Source: Paenibacillus woosongensis
GTDB lineage: Bacteria > Bacillota > Bacilli > Paenibacillales > Paenibacillaceae
Direction: 5' to 3'
DNA length: 64,000 nucleotides
Assembly (NCBI RefSeq): GCF_009725165.1
Contig: NZ_WNZW01000002.1
Span: forward strand, 744,001 to 808,000
The translations under genes were made by a program, and so were the position numbers. The notes under the pieces were generated by a model. That model searched no databases. It was not told where the DNA came from and saw only the letters and a program-made list of their open reading frames with translations. This document shows, piece by piece, positions 55,010 to 64,000 of this stretch (position 1 is its first letter; each line of letters opens with the position of its first letter).

Positions 55010-56170
55010 ATGGGAGATTTTCGGCATCTAGACGCAATGCTGGACGGCTTTACGAAGAAGAATCTTGCTGGCTGTGCCTGCGCTGTAGCAAGACATGGGG
55101 AAATTTTGTACGAAGGCTATCACGGTTACGCTAATGTAAGCAAGGGAATCCCGGTATCTGACGAAACCGTGTTCCGGTTGTTCTCCATGACGAAAGTCAT
55201 CGTATGTACCGCAGCCATGATGCTCTTCGAAAGAGGTCATTTTCTGCTGAATGAGCCGCTGCATGAATACATTCCCGAATATAAAAATCCGCAGGTCGTC
55301 AAGGCCAAACCAAACGGCGAAATCTATATGGAAGCCGCCAAAAATCCAATTCAAATTAAAGACGCGTTCTGCATGACCGCTGGAATTCCTTATCCCTTCG
55401 GGGAATCTGAACCGGCCCGGCAGCTAAGAGCTCTGCAGCAGAAGCTAAAGGACGAGCATGGAAAATACAGCCTGCTCACCGAAGTCAAAGCCGCAGCTCA
55501 GGTTCCGCTGGCCTTTGAACCGGGCACGCAGTGGCTTTACGGGTACGGGCACGACTTGGTCGGCGCTTTGATCGAGGTCATTTCCGGCAAATCGCTGGGC
55601 CAGTTTTTGCAGGAGGAGCTGTTCAGCCCGCTGGGAATGACCAGCACAGGATACCGTTATCGCGATAATATCGAGGAGCGGATGGCTTCCTGTTATAGCC
55701 CTGCCGCAGATGGCACTCTGCAGGAGGTTCCCGGCTGGCTTGATGAGCATCATCAGGCAGACTCTATTTATGAGAGCGGCGGTGTCGGACTCTACTCCAC
55801 CTTGAAGGATTATCTGGCCTTCACGCAAATGCTGGCCAACGGCGGAGTTTGGAAGGGTGAGCGAATCATCGGCCGCAAGACGATCGATCTAATGCGAACT
55901 AATCATTTAAATGATAGACAGTTGGCCGACTTCCACAATTCCTACCTTGCTGGTTACGGCTATGGGCTTGGCGTCAGAACGATGATGGATCCGGCGGCCG
56001 GCCACTCCAATAGCTCCATCGGTGAATTCGGCTGGACCGGCGCCGCGGGCACCTGGGCTTCCATCGATCCAAGCGAAGGCTTCTCGGTAGTGTACATGCA
56101 TCAGCTATTCCCGAACATGGAGGAGTATCACCATCTTCGCGTCCGTGCAGCGGCTTATGGCAGCTTGTAA
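55010..56170 (+). CDS. Beta-lactamase-fold serine hydrolase
   Basis: About 386 residues of the class C beta-lactamase/esterase fold. The catalytic SxxK is FRLFSMTKVIV and a Tyr motif is LYGYGHD. ATG 55010 is preceded by GGGGGAT. No signal peptide is visible, which favours an esterase or peptidase role in the cytosol over antibiotic resistance. It ends at a strong terminator. Confidence 0.88.
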   Translation: MGDFRHLDAMLDGFTKKNLAGCACAVARHGEILYEGYHGYANVSKGIPVSDETVFRLFSMTKVIVCTAAMMLFERGHFLLNEPLHEYIPEYKNPQVVKAKPNGEIYMEAAKNPIQIKDAFCMTAGIPYPFGESEPARQLRALQQKLKDEHGKYSLLTEVKAAAQVPLAFEPGTQWLYGYGHDLVGALIEVISGKSLGQFLQEELFSPLGMTSTGYRYRDNIEERMASCYSPAADGTLQEVPGWLDEHHQADSIYESGGVGLYSTLKDYLAFTQMLANGGVWKGERIIGRKTIDLMRTNHLNDRQLADFHNSYLAGYGYGLGVRTMMDPAAGHSNSSIGEFGWTGAAGTWASIDPSEGFSVVYMHQLFPNMEEYHHLRVRAAAYGSL

Positions 56171-56226
56171 ATGGTAACCGATACCGTAGCGGAATAGAGC
56201 GTAATATAGGATATCCAATGCATATA

Positions 56227-56264
56227 GCCAATCTACAGGCTGAGAAGTCTGTAGATTGGCTTTT
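56227..56264 (+). terminator. Terminator of the serine hydrolase gene
   Basis: GCCAATCTACAG (56227-56238) and CTGTAGATTGGC (56249-56260) form a 12-pair perfect stem, followed by TTTT. Confidence 0.88.
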
Positions 56265-56318
56265 CTCCAGCAGTTTCCCCATGGAATCTTCGGAAGAATT
56301 CCAGAAAGGCAGCAATGA

Positions 56319-58115
56319 CTACTGGCCCGCTTGAATCTTCAGTTGAACGCTGTAACCATTGTAAATCGCCTGAACTTTATAACCGCTAGGCAATCCGGCG
56401 GTCTCTACCGATCCAAATTCTCCATTTTTATCCGGGCTGCCGTCCGTAATGATTGTGATGACACCTTTAGGAACATAATCATCTGCAAAATTAACGCGCA
56501 GTTTCCCTCCATAAGACGCACTTCCCATAATCCGAAGCCCGTCATTTGGGCCTCCGAGGCGAAGCTCCAGCGTTCCTTGCTCAGACTGCTTGAAGCTTCC
56601 TCCGATCGTCAGCTTGCCGGAAGCATTGGCAACCACGAGAGTGCCTCCCTGATTGGATACGTCCCCAAGGCCGAACGCCGTTTCCGATTCGCCAACAAGC
56701 GTCCCTCCGTCGATCCGTGTTCCACCGGAATACATATTGCTGCCTGCCAGCTTTAATGTGCCTGTCCCTTTCCTGATCAGTCTGCCAGTGCCGGAGATGT
56801 CATTACGCCAGCGATCCTCTGCATGGAAGCCGCCTTGCGTAGAATCCATTGTTGCCGTAACATCGCCTGCAAATGCGCCGTATCCATCCGCTGCTGCAAA
56901 GAGATTGAGACGCCCCCAGCCTTCCTCGTCATCCAGCACGGGATACCCGGAAGGGAGAGCCGTCGTAGCCAGCACCCAGCGGCGCTGCGTATCGTCGAGG
57001 TATGGCAATCGCGTCTCCAGCAGCACCTCCGCTCCTTTCGGCACGACGGCCGGCTTACCCGTTGGCCCTGCCTGTGGAAAATCATAAGTCAACCGCTTCG
57101 TAAAATTCTGCTTGTTCGCAGCATAATTGCTGAAATGATCTGCCGCTGCCCCCGTATGAGCAAGCAATATATTGTGCGCCTCCTCGTAGGCCGCCTTCTT
57201 CAGACTGCTGTTGGCCGGATCATTCAGGATTGCCGCAGCTAGCGCTGTCGCCATGACCCGCCCTCCCATGACATCAAATGGCGAGTGCATGCCTGCAACA
57301 ATCCGATTGTGCCCGAGCTCCGAAGCACGGGTGAGCAGTTCCTGGTAACGCTCCGGGATGGCATAAGCCATCGCATAGGCCGTCAAATATGCCGCATTCG
57401 TGTGACCGCTGGGATAACCTCCATCATTGCTTGGATCTGGGTTTTGAGCTGGAACAAGAGTCGGCAGGACGGCTACATGGTCATTCCAGCGGAATGGGCG
57501 GGCGTAGCTGTAATAGCTCTTCGCAGGATTCGTCGAAGAATAGCTGCCGCGCAGCGTATCGACTAAGCTGACAATGCTGCCTAGCGATGATTCGGGAATG
57601 CCCGAATTCGTCCCCTCATCGTCATATTTTTTACGGGTAGCGTCGGCCGGAATGCTTTTGATCGTCGTCCTAGCTCCTGCTTTGACGCGATAGATATCGG
57701 TAAGGGGGCCCAATCCTTCAATGACACTGTAGCTTTGCTTGCGGCGGTCATCGTAATAGGCGGCTTCCGCCTCTTCAGCCGTCCGGTTGGCAGTGATTTC
57801 CACGACCTTCTGGATATTGGCGTCCAGCAGCGCATCGTTCAATTTGCTTCCCGTATCCCAGCTGCCCCCGGGAGTCCAGAGCTTGTGATATTCCGATAGA
57901 ACTCCAATCGCGGGATTGGAGACGGCCGATAAATGATCTTTATCATTATTTTTGTAATGGTCCACAAAGTAACCCCATGACGGCTTCGGCGGAGCTACCG
58001 ATTCGGGGATTGCCACGGCGCTTGCCCCTGCTCCTCCGCCAAGGCCCCCTGACAGCAAACATACCGCTAAGGATACAACGATTCGTTTTTCGTTCGACGG
58101 CTTCAACTTAAACAT
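56319..58115 (-). CDS. Secreted PAP2-type acid phosphatase with C-terminal beta-strand repeats
   Basis: A 598-residue protein with a signal peptide (RIVVSLAVCLLSGGLGGGAG) and a PAP2/class A acid phosphatase domain. All three motifs are present: KSYYSYARPF (K-x6-RP), GGYPSGHTNAA and LGHNRIVAGMHSPFD. From about residue 440 it carries glycine-rich strands (GTGTLKLAGSNMYSGGTRID; GGTLVVANASG) like the autotransporter-associated beta-strand repeat. It should hydrolyse phosphomonoesters outside the cell. The repeat region is normally seen in Gram-negative passenger domains, so it is notable in a Firmicute; there is no autotransporter barrel. Confidence 0.88.
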   Translation of the reverse strand: MFKLKPSNEKRIVVSLAVCLLSGGLGGGAGASAVAIPESVAPPKPSWGYFVDHYKNNDKDHLSAVSNPAIGVLSEYHKLWTPGGSWDTGSKLNDALLDANIQKVVEITANRTAEEAEAAYYDDRRKQSYSVIEGLGPLTDIYRVKAGARTTIKSIPADATRKKYDDEGTNSGIPESSLGSIVSLVDTLRGSYSSTNPAKSYYSYARPFRWNDHVAVLPTLVPAQNPDPSNDGGYPSGHTNAAYLTAYAMAYAIPERYQELLTRASELGHNRIVAGMHSPFDVMGGRVMATALAAAILNDPANSSLKKAAYEEAHNILLAHTGAAADHFSNYAANKQNFTKRLTYDFPQAGPTGKPAVVPKGAEVLLETRLPYLDDTQRRWVLATTALPSGYPVLDDEEGWGRLNLFAAADGYGAFAGDVTATMDSTQGGFHAEDRWRNDISGTGRLIRKGTGTLKLAGSNMYSGGTRIDGGTLVGESETAFGLGDVSNQGGTLVVANASGKLTIGGSFKQSEQGTLELRLGGPNDGLRIMGSASYGGKLRVNFADDYVPKGVITIITDGSPDKNGEFGSVETAGLPSGYKVQAIYNGYSVQLKIQAGQ

Positions 58116-58413
58116 AATTCTCCTCCTGCTGGCATGAATTCAGATTTATACAAAAATATGTATATATCCACCGTAACTTACGATTGTCATGGTAGAGTCC
58201 GGGACATGTTATTAAATTATTAAATTTCTGGACATGACATAACAGGCAATCAGGCAAAACAGCTCATTCCGAAATCCATACAGCATTCCTGTTTAAACAT
58301 CCTCTTCTTTCCTTTAATATAAAAGGTGGGCCTGCTGCATCACCTGATTTAGCAGCTCCCGTCTTAAACTAAACATTCCACTCTACTAGCTAATGAAAAG
58401 GACGTAATCAACC

Positions 58414-59385
58414 ATGCTGCAATCCATGAACCGCCTGCTGAACCGCTTGATGCCTATAATTACTCCGGTGAGCATCGTCATTGGTCTCCTTTGCGGCAGC
58501 CGCCTGTCTTCATTTACTTATTTGTCCCCATGGCTGTTCGCATTCATGACCTTTGCCGGAAGCATCAGCCTCGGTTTTAAAGATTTTGTGAATGTGCTCA
58601 AGAGGCCCTTGCCCCTGATCATCTGCCTGTTCATTCTGCATCTGGCGATGCCTCTCATTGCGATGGGCTTCGGCCATCTTGTCTATCCGGGAGATATGTA
58701 TATGATCACTGGGCTAATCCTCGCTGCCAGCATACCGACGGGGGTCAGCACCTTTGTATGGGTCAGCATGTACAAAGGTAACATCGCCCTGACGCTATCG
58801 ATTATTCTGATTGACACGATGCTGGCTCCCTTCCTTGTTCCCGGCATTCTATCCTTGCTCGTCGGCACCGATGTGCAATTGGATGTATACGACATGATGA
58901 GCAGCCTGTTCTGGATGATCGTCGTGCCCTCCCTGATCGGCATGATTTTGAATGAATGGAGCAAAGGAGGTATCGCACCCATTTGGGGTCCGCGGCTCAA
59001 CCCGTTTTCTAAGCTCGCGATGGCCGCCATCGTGGCCATTAACGGCTCGGTCGTCGCCCCCTATCTTACGGATTTCAGTCTGCATTTGGCAGGTCTGGCC
59101 GTCGTCATCGTGGTCATAGCTTCTACGGGCTACTTGCTCGGCCTGGCCTTCTCCAAGCTCATGGGGTGGAGTTATCCCGACAGAGTCGCGCTCATCTTCA
59201 ATGGCGGCATGCGGAACATTAGCGCGGGGGCGGTGCTGGCCGTTACTTATTTTCCCGCTCCTGTTGCCGTTCCGGTCGTACTCGGCATGGTATTTCAGCA
59301 AATGATCGCCTCCCTTGTCGGTTATTTACTCGGCCGCAGTGTTCGGGCAGATAAGGGGCAATCGAAAAATGCTGTGGGACTTTAA
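58414..59385 (+). CDS. Bile acid:sodium symporter (SBF) family transporter
   Basis: A 323-residue membrane protein with about ten helices, of the SBF/ASBT family (SLGFKDFVNVLKRPLPLIIC; ALIFNGGMRNISAGAVLAVT, matching the NGGxRN crossover). Bacterial members move organic anions, pantoate or related acids with sodium. Monocistronic; substrate unknown. Confidence 0.85.
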   Translation: MLQSMNRLLNRLMPIITPVSIVIGLLCGSRLSSFTYLSPWLFAFMTFAGSISLGFKDFVNVLKRPLPLIICLFILHLAMPLIAMGFGHLVYPGDMYMITGLILAASIPTGVSTFVWVSMYKGNIALTLSIILIDTMLAPFLVPGILSLLVGTDVQLDVYDMMSSLFWMIVVPSLIGMILNEWSKGGIAPIWGPRLNPFSKLAMAAIVAINGSVVAPYLTDFSLHLAGLAVVIVVIASTGYLLGLAFSKLMGWSYPDRVALIFNGGMRNISAGAVLAVTYFPAPVAVPVVLGMVFQQMIASLVGYLLGRSVRADKGQSKNAVGL

Positions 59386-59553
59386 GCCGTTTATCATACT
59401 CATCGTTGAAATAGCAGGCCATTTATTACAAGCTCCCAGCCCATTCACTTCCTGGGTAAAAGCTAACTGACTCCATTAAAAAAACAAATTCTCTTTTCCG
59501 ATATACAAAATAGGGATGATCATTCCTACATTTAAAGAAAGAGGGATAACAGC

Positions 59554-60366
59554 ATGAACAAACAAAACTTCAAACAAAAAATGGCCATCTTTAGTACAGG
59601 CTTCGTGGCTGCGGCCGTACTGACGACAGCTACCTCTGCATGGGCGGCCCCGCTTCAAAAGCAAATTACTGCCTTCTTTAATGGCACGAAAATTTACGTC
59701 GACGGCAGGCTCGTCCAATCAACTGATGCCAAGGGCAACAAAATCGAACCGCTCGTTTATGAAGGAACCACGTATCTTCCCGTCCGGGCAGTAGCGGAAG
59801 CCTTCAACAGCAAAGTAACATGGGACGCTCCGGGCAACAGCATTTATATAGGCAAAGTCAATGCAACCGATCACGATGTTTCCTTGTCTTCACTCGACTT
59901 TCTTAGCGAAAGTCAAAGTATCAAATGGGGACATTTGGATTGGCAGAGCCACAGCAGCAACAAAGTAACTGCCTGGAGCCCGGAAGACGATAAGGATAAC
60001 ACCGGGACCAATTATAATGATGGCCTGAAATTCGAGCTTGTCGGCTCCGGCACGGGGGCTACGCATGGTCTGGCTATGGAGAGAGAATACCTGCTGAACC
60101 AGAAATACAAATCTTTTAGCGGCAGCTTTGTCCTCCACTATGACAGCCGTTCCTCGGAGGAGGCTCACGCTACGCTTAAAGTTTACGGAGACGATCAACT
60201 CCTCTATACTTCCGACAAACTGGAGAAGGGCGTGCTTCCGATTGATTTCGATGTTAACGTCTCAAATATCAGTAAACTAAAAATCGTCATTACCAACACC
60301 GACTCCGACATGGATTACAAAGATAAGCTCTACTTCGGAATCGTTAATGCCGGGTTCAAGAAGTAG
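59554..60366 (+). CDS. Secreted stalk-domain (copper amine oxidase N-terminal-like) protein with NPCBM-like C-terminus
   Basis: A 270-residue protein. A signal peptide (FSTGFVAAAVLTTATSAWA) is followed by a stalk-domain/Cu-amine-oxidase-N repeat (YEGTTYLPVRAVAEAF; VTWDAPGNSIYIG) and a C-terminal region similar to NPCBM/NEW2-type carbohydrate-binding domains (KSFSGSFVLHYDSRSSEEAH). Such proteins are abundant on the surface of Paenibacillus. An exact ligand is unknown. Confidence 0.82.
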   Translation: MNKQNFKQKMAIFSTGFVAAAVLTTATSAWAAPLQKQITAFFNGTKIYVDGRLVQSTDAKGNKIEPLVYEGTTYLPVRAVAEAFNSKVTWDAPGNSIYIGKVNATDHDVSLSSLDFLSESQSIKWGHLDWQSHSSNKVTAWSPEDDKDNTGTNYNDGLKFELVGSGTGATHGLAMEREYLLNQKYKSFSGSFVLHYDSRSSEEAHATLKVYGDDQLLYTSDKLEKGVLPIDFDVNVSNISKLKIVITNTDSDMDYKDKLYFGIVNAGFKK

Positions 60367-60381
60367 TTCTCTTATTCATAA

Positions 60382-60417
60382 GGGCCTTGCCGCATCCGCG
60401 GCAAGGCCCCTTTCTTT
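60382..60417. terminator. Terminator between stalk-domain and glycosidase genes
   Basis: GGGCCTTGCCGC (60382-60393) and GCGGCAAGGCCC (60398-60409) form a 12-pair perfect stem with an ATCC loop, then CTTTCTTT. It stops plus-strand transcription and probably the convergent gene as well. Confidence 0.88.
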
Positions 60418-60440
60418 ATTTCCCTTTTCAAATCTTCACA

Positions 60441-62165
60441 CTAGCAATATGCAGGCACTACCGTACCGATGTCTGCACAGGTTACAAGTGTATCCCCTGT
60501 CCAGGTCTTTCGTTCATTCCCTTTAATTTCAAGCGTATAAATCCGGCCTTCGAACTCTATCTCGCCTTGTACCGGCGCATACGTCATCCCGACCATTTCC
60601 CGCAGTTGTCCATTGCGGTCCGTTACTGCCCTGGTGCCGTAAGGAAAACGCATATAAACCTCGCCGTTCCGGTGCACTGTGGCGCCCGCTCGGGTATTCA
60701 CCAATTCATACAGCACGCCATCGATGAAGCGGGAATACGCTGTTTCTCCGGCCACCTCTTCCCCATGATCCATCGGATACGGCAGCAGCCCTGTGAACCA
60801 TAGCTCTCCTTCAGGCGTAGGCATAATCCCGCACATCCGCTCTACGAAATCCAGCACGCATAAAAGCGATGGTGAATAAGTATCCGTGTATCCTTCTTCT
60901 CCCGTCCATGGGCTTAATGTTTGCGAAAAACGAGTCATACGCGACATTGCACTTAATATCGGCTGCATCACCCAGGTCAACTCCACGTATCGGCCGTGAT
61001 GCTCAAAAGCATGCGGCGTTCGAATCAAAGTCAGGAAATTCGTGGGCCCAGCCCAGCTATTATACGCCGAGGACGGATCAAAGCGCGGATCATCCATCGC
61101 TACTGAGGTTAAAGGATATTTAGCAAAAAACTTGCTCGTATTCAACAAGTAACGTCTCAGCGCCTTGTCGAATAATGCACGGTCCCCTGTCTCACAGGCT
61201 AATACCCTCAGCAATACATCGGACTGGACGCGGACGAACTCCCCGTTCCGATCCACATCATAGAAGAACTCGTCGGTTTCGTCGAAGCAGTGCCTGAACA
61301 AGCTCTGCTCGCTCTGCTTGGCCTTCAGCTCCCATTCCGCCCCTTCCGCCTCTGCTCCCAATTCACGCGCCATCCTGGCCAAATATTGGCGCTGGCAATA
61401 TACGTTAGCTGTCAAATCAGGCGCCAGAAATGGAAGTATGGGCGAATCCGGGTTATACTTCCGGGCATCGTCCAAATGGGCGGTATCAGGAACATGCCAA
61501 AAGCGCGGCGACAGATCATGGCCGGTATCGAATGTGCAGAATGCTTCTACGCAGCCGGTGCCCCGAGTGTTCCGATACCGGGCGAGCCATTCGTCAAACC
61601 GGGCCATGGCGGTGTACATTACCCTCAGGAAGACCTGATCACTTGTACCGCTTACGTTCAGCATATAGTGATTCCATACACTTCTGGCCAGCGGAGTTAC
61701 CATCTGGATTTGCCTGTAGCCCGGCCCCTGGGCCGTTACTTTATAGGGCATCTGGCCGTCGTCCCTTTGATAATCGGCGAACAGGCGGAACGTAGCCTCC
61801 GCCACGCCGGGTATGAATCGTGACAGCAGCTCGGCATTGATCGTCCCCGTGCTCTCCAGCCAGGTGCCCGGATAAGCTCCGCCTTCATGCAGGACGTGAG
61901 CACCTCCTCGGGACATAACGATGCAATCCAGCAGCTTGCGCCCCGCGGAGTAATAGACGCCCTCGAACCGTTCCGCCGAGGATACAAACTTAACGCCTGA
62001 ACGCTGCCATTCCTCAAGTACTGATCCGTGAGAACTTTGCTTCTCCTCCCCAATCAGCGCTACCGCGTCCAGACCCCGCAGCTTTGTCAATAAGCTCTCA
62101 TTCAATCTCATCAGCCTCTTTACAATGTAATCATCGATGCTCTTCTTTTCACCGCTTACGCCCAC
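60441..62165 (-). CDS. (Alpha/alpha)6-barrel glycoside hydrolase-like protein
   Basis: A 574-residue cytosolic protein with six-hairpin glycosidase character: TWLESTGTINAELLSRFIPG, DYQRDDGQMPYK (acidic), SAYNSWAGPTNFLTLIRTPH, and a C-terminal beta domain. The layout resembles GH63/MGH1-like glycosidases. It overlaps a GH43 gene by ten bases and follows a sugar ABC transporter, so it likely acts on an imported oligosaccharide. Family number and substrate are uncertain. Confidence 0.7.
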   Translation of the reverse strand: MGVSGEKKSIDDYIVKRLMRLNESLLTKLRGLDAVALIGEEKQSSHGSVLEEWQRSGVKFVSSAERFEGVYYSAGRKLLDCIVMSRGGAHVLHEGGAYPGTWLESTGTINAELLSRFIPGVAEATFRLFADYQRDDGQMPYKVTAQGPGYRQIQMVTPLARSVWNHYMLNVSGTSDQVFLRVMYTAMARFDEWLARYRNTRGTGCVEAFCTFDTGHDLSPRFWHVPDTAHLDDARKYNPDSPILPFLAPDLTANVYCQRQYLARMARELGAEAEGAEWELKAKQSEQSLFRHCFDETDEFFYDVDRNGEFVRVQSDVLLRVLACETGDRALFDKALRRYLLNTSKFFAKYPLTSVAMDDPRFDPSSAYNSWAGPTNFLTLIRTPHAFEHHGRYVELTWVMQPILSAMSRMTRFSQTLSPWTGEEGYTDTYSPSLLCVLDFVERMCGIMPTPEGELWFTGLLPYPMDHGEEVAGETAYSRFIDGVLYELVNTRAGATVHRNGEVYMRFPYGTRAVTDRNGQLREMVGMTYAPVQGEIEFEGRIYTLEIKGNERKTWTGDTLVTCADIGTVVPAYC

Positions 62166-63652
62166 GGTCCATCATGCTCGTAGCAAAAGCCTTGAAAATC
62201 GGCTCTGCCGCCTTTCTCACCGATCGTATAACTAAACAGTCCGACTCTCGCTCCCTTCCAGAAGCCTGCGCTCATGCGGCACTCGCCGCCTAACGGGATA
62301 AAGATTACCCCATCCAGGCTGAAGAAGAAGCTGGTCTCGCCCGATAAATCGATATGACTCTTCAGCCAGACCGATTCGCCGGCAAGCTTCGGACCGTAGA
62401 ATACCGTTCCACCTGTAACGGCTTGAAGATAATTGCCGCCTTCCTCTGTCACAACGCCGATCCAGTTCTCTTCCCGGGCGCAGAGGAAGGCCAAGCCGGC
62501 CCGCTGTCCCGGATTCATATGCAGGACGCTGAGCTCAGTACATACGATGCCTTTGCTTCCGATCAGCTTCTGGGTCAAAGTGTTTCTCGCCTGCAGAAGC
62601 TCCGGCGCCGGCATTGCCTTCAGCCGCAAATATCCCGGCCTTTCGCGCAAAGACCAGCCGTCATTGACCGGATTATGGTTCCACTGCCACTGCAGTCCGA
62701 GCTCCGGCCCCTCAAACGTATCCGAGGTCTGCGGCAGCCGCACCGGATGACGCCCGGCGACGGACGGCTTCCCATACACGGCCACGGGCTCTCCAGCCGC
62801 GCCAATGACGGGCCAATCGTCCACCCACTCCACTGGCTGCAGGTGACACACCCTTCCGATCGCACCCGCGCTCTGGAAATGCATGAACCACGTCTCCCCG
62901 CTGTCCAGCTCCACCAAGGCTCCCTGGTGCGGTCCGTTGATATCGGTCGCTCCCTTCTGCAGGACGACCCGGCGTTCATACGGGCCATAAATATCCCTGG
63001 CGCGAAGCACAGTTTGCCAGCCCGTCTCTACGCCGCCCTCGGGAATTACCAAATAATAATATCCGTTTCTCTTGTATATTTTCGTTCCTTCGGCAATTTT
63101 TCCGACATAGACGATTACGCCGTCATCCAGCAGCGTCCTGCCGTCCGCGCTCATGCGATGAATAATAATCGGGCCGGCGCCAACGGTGCTGTGACCCAGA
63201 TAGGCATGGCCGTCGTCGTCCCAGAATGGGCAGGGGTCCTCCCAGCCGGCAACGCGCTTCACTTCATGAAGCGCACTCCAGGGACCGGCAGGGTCCTGAG
63301 CCGTGCTCATGTACAGCCCTTCATCCGGCGTGCAGAAATACACATAGAACAGCCCATTGTGATAGCAGAGCGCAGGCGCCCAGCTCCCTTTGGCATAAGC
63401 CCGCATGTCGTCATACGCCGGATCGATATCCAGCCGTTCGTATACTTTGCCGATAATCGACCAGTTGACCAGATCCTTCGAATGCAGGACCGGCATGCCC
63501 ATGAAATGAAAATCCGAGCACACCATATAGAAATCATCGCCCACGCGGATGACGTCCGGATCGGAGAAATCCGCGTTCAGCACAGGATTGCGATAATAGC
63601 CGTTGCCGAGATCCCCCCACGCAGGCATTGTCATCGTTCGGTTCATATCCAC
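62156..63652 (-). CDS. GH43 beta-xylosidase / arabinofuranosidase
   Basis: A 498-residue GH43 enzyme. The five-bladed propeller has its general base in NADFSDPDVIRV, the pKa-modulating Asp in GWEDPCPFWDDDG and the acid Glu in IAEGTKIYKRNG. A C-terminal beta-sandwich (GLAFLCAREENWIGVVTEEG) is the usual companion. Absence of a signal peptide suggests intracellular cleavage of imported xylo- or arabino-oligosaccharides. It lies just downstream of a sugar ABC permease on the same strand. Confidence 0.88.
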   Translation of the reverse strand: MDMNRTMTMPAWGDLGNGYYRNPVLNADFSDPDVIRVGDDFYMVCSDFHFMGMPVLHSKDLVNWSIIGKVYERLDIDPAYDDMRAYAKGSWAPALCYHNGLFYVYFCTPDEGLYMSTAQDPAGPWSALHEVKRVAGWEDPCPFWDDDGHAYLGHSTVGAGPIIIHRMSADGRTLLDDGVIVYVGKIAEGTKIYKRNGYYYLVIPEGGVETGWQTVLRARDIYGPYERRVVLQKGATDINGPHQGALVELDSGETWFMHFQSAGAIGRVCHLQPVEWVDDWPVIGAAGEPVAVYGKPSVAGRHPVRLPQTSDTFEGPELGLQWQWNHNPVNDGWSLRERPGYLRLKAMPAPELLQARNTLTQKLIGSKGIVCTELSVLHMNPGQRAGLAFLCAREENWIGVVTEEGGNYLQAVTGGTVFYGPKLAGESVWLKSHIDLSGETSFFFSLDGVIFIPLGGECRMSAGFWKGARVGLFSYTIGEKGGRADFQGFCYEHDGPWA

Positions 63653-63688
63653 TCTTTTTCCACTCCTTTATTCTAAAAAAGCTTACCC

Positions 63689-64000
63689 TTATCCCTTCAC
63701 GCTTCCAAACACGAGCCCCTTCATGAAATATTTCTGCAGGAACGGATAAATGATCAGTACCGGGAAGGCGGCCAAGAATACCTGGGCCGATTTAAACGTC
63801 CGGTTTGAAATCTCCGACATATCCAGCAGCTCATTGGAGCTGACGATGCTCGGATCAGCCTCGATAATGATCGTCTGCAAGTAGCTCTGCAGCGGATAGT
63901 TGGCCGGCGAGTTCATGTAGATCAAGCCGTCAAACCAGGAGTTCCAGTGCCCCACGAGAACAAACAGCGAGATCGTCGCCAAGGCTGGCTTCGAAAGCGG
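63689..64000 (-). CDS. Carbohydrate ABC transporter permease (CUT1), N-terminus cut by window edge
   Basis: The last 104 codons of a MalG/LplC-type permease: the EAA-like loop ends PLSKPALATISLF, the segment VGHWNSWFDGLIYMNSPANY is typical of the YtcP/LplC group, and the tail is FLQKYFMKGLVFGSVKG. It imports an oligosaccharide or sugar, probably the substrate of the two glycosidases that follow. Confidence 0.9.
   Translation of the reverse strand, partial: PLSKPALATISLFVLVGHWNSWFDGLIYMNSPANYPLQSYLQTIIIEADPSIVSSNELLDMSEISNRTFKSAQVFLAAFPVLIIYPFLQKYFMKGLVFGSVKG

Noticed and set aside
62354-63676. 440-residue plus-strand open frame opposite the GH43 gene
   Set aside because: The composition is His/Arg/Pro-rich antisense; the minus strand encodes a complete GH43 enzyme with all catalytic residues.
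1-64000. CRISPR arrays, rRNA operons or insertion sequences
   Set aside because: I saw no regularly spaced direct repeats, rRNA-like sequence or transposase gene.

Overview
The window looks like chromosome of a spore-forming, polysaccharide-degrading Firmicute, most likely Paenibacillus or a close relative. The signs are an intact sporulation sigma-K gene, YtrA-type GntR/ABC modules, a single-module NRPS with BtrH-like acyltransferases, a copper-amine-oxidase-type stalk-domain protein, a secreted CBM9-esterase, a GH43 enzyme and a CUT1 sugar ABC permease. The genus call is inference; no 16S or other marker is present.

Positions 1-27,216 hold an AT-rich, almost entirely minus-strand biosynthetic cluster, the most remarkable part of the window. 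Its core is a thioamide-type RiPP apparatus: a 41-residue candidate precursor peptide missed by size cut-offs (14071-14196), a YcaO protein fused to an N-terminal kinase-like domain, a TfuA partner, and a complete sulfur relay (cysteine desulfurase, MoeB/ThiF-like E1, CysO/MoaD-like carrier ending in Gly-Gly). Woven into it is aminoacyl-tRNA machinery: an apparently intact methionyl-tRNA synthetase, a second MetRS homologue that has lost KMSKS, an AsnRS-like catalytic core without anticodon-binding domain, and a tRNA gene (19024-19099) that folds as tRNA-Met(CAU) but lacks the near-universal U33. The tRNA has its own promoter and lies directly upstream of the sulfur-carrier gene. An MccF-like immunity peptidase, a caspase-like peptidase with zinc ribbon, a methyltransferase, a DHH protein, an acyl ligase with ACP, a B12-type radical SAM enzyme, two glycosyltransferases, two alpha/beta hydrolases, a sugar isomerase-like protein, a PIG-L deacetylase and a three-gene ABC exporter complete it. 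My working model is a thioamidated, tailored peptide conjugate made with a dedicated tRNA-Met and/or acting on methionyl-tRNA synthetase.

Positions 27.2-35.4 kb carry decayed fragments of a BtrH-like gene and of sigK, then an intact BtrH-like gene, a C-A-PCP NRPS lacking a thioesterase, and a MacB-like ABC exporter. Positions 35.6-41.9 kb hold two GntR/ABC transporter modules and a MerR plus Zn-protease operon, each with recognisable operator or promoter dyads. Positions 42.2-47.0 kb hold a LacI regulator, an MFS transporter and a secreted multidomain esterase tied together by a shared operator-like motif.

Positions 47.0-49.1 kb contain another sigK 3-prime fragment, a second intact BtrH-like gene of very low GC, and full-length sigK. 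An McrBC type IV restriction pair follows (49.3-52.6 kb). The remainder is ordinary accessory and metabolic content: SatP-type acetate transporter, MFS exporter, serine hydrolase, PAP2 phosphatase with C-terminal beta-strand repeats, SBF-type symporter, stalk-domain protein, two glycoside hydrolases and the edge of a sugar ABC transporter.
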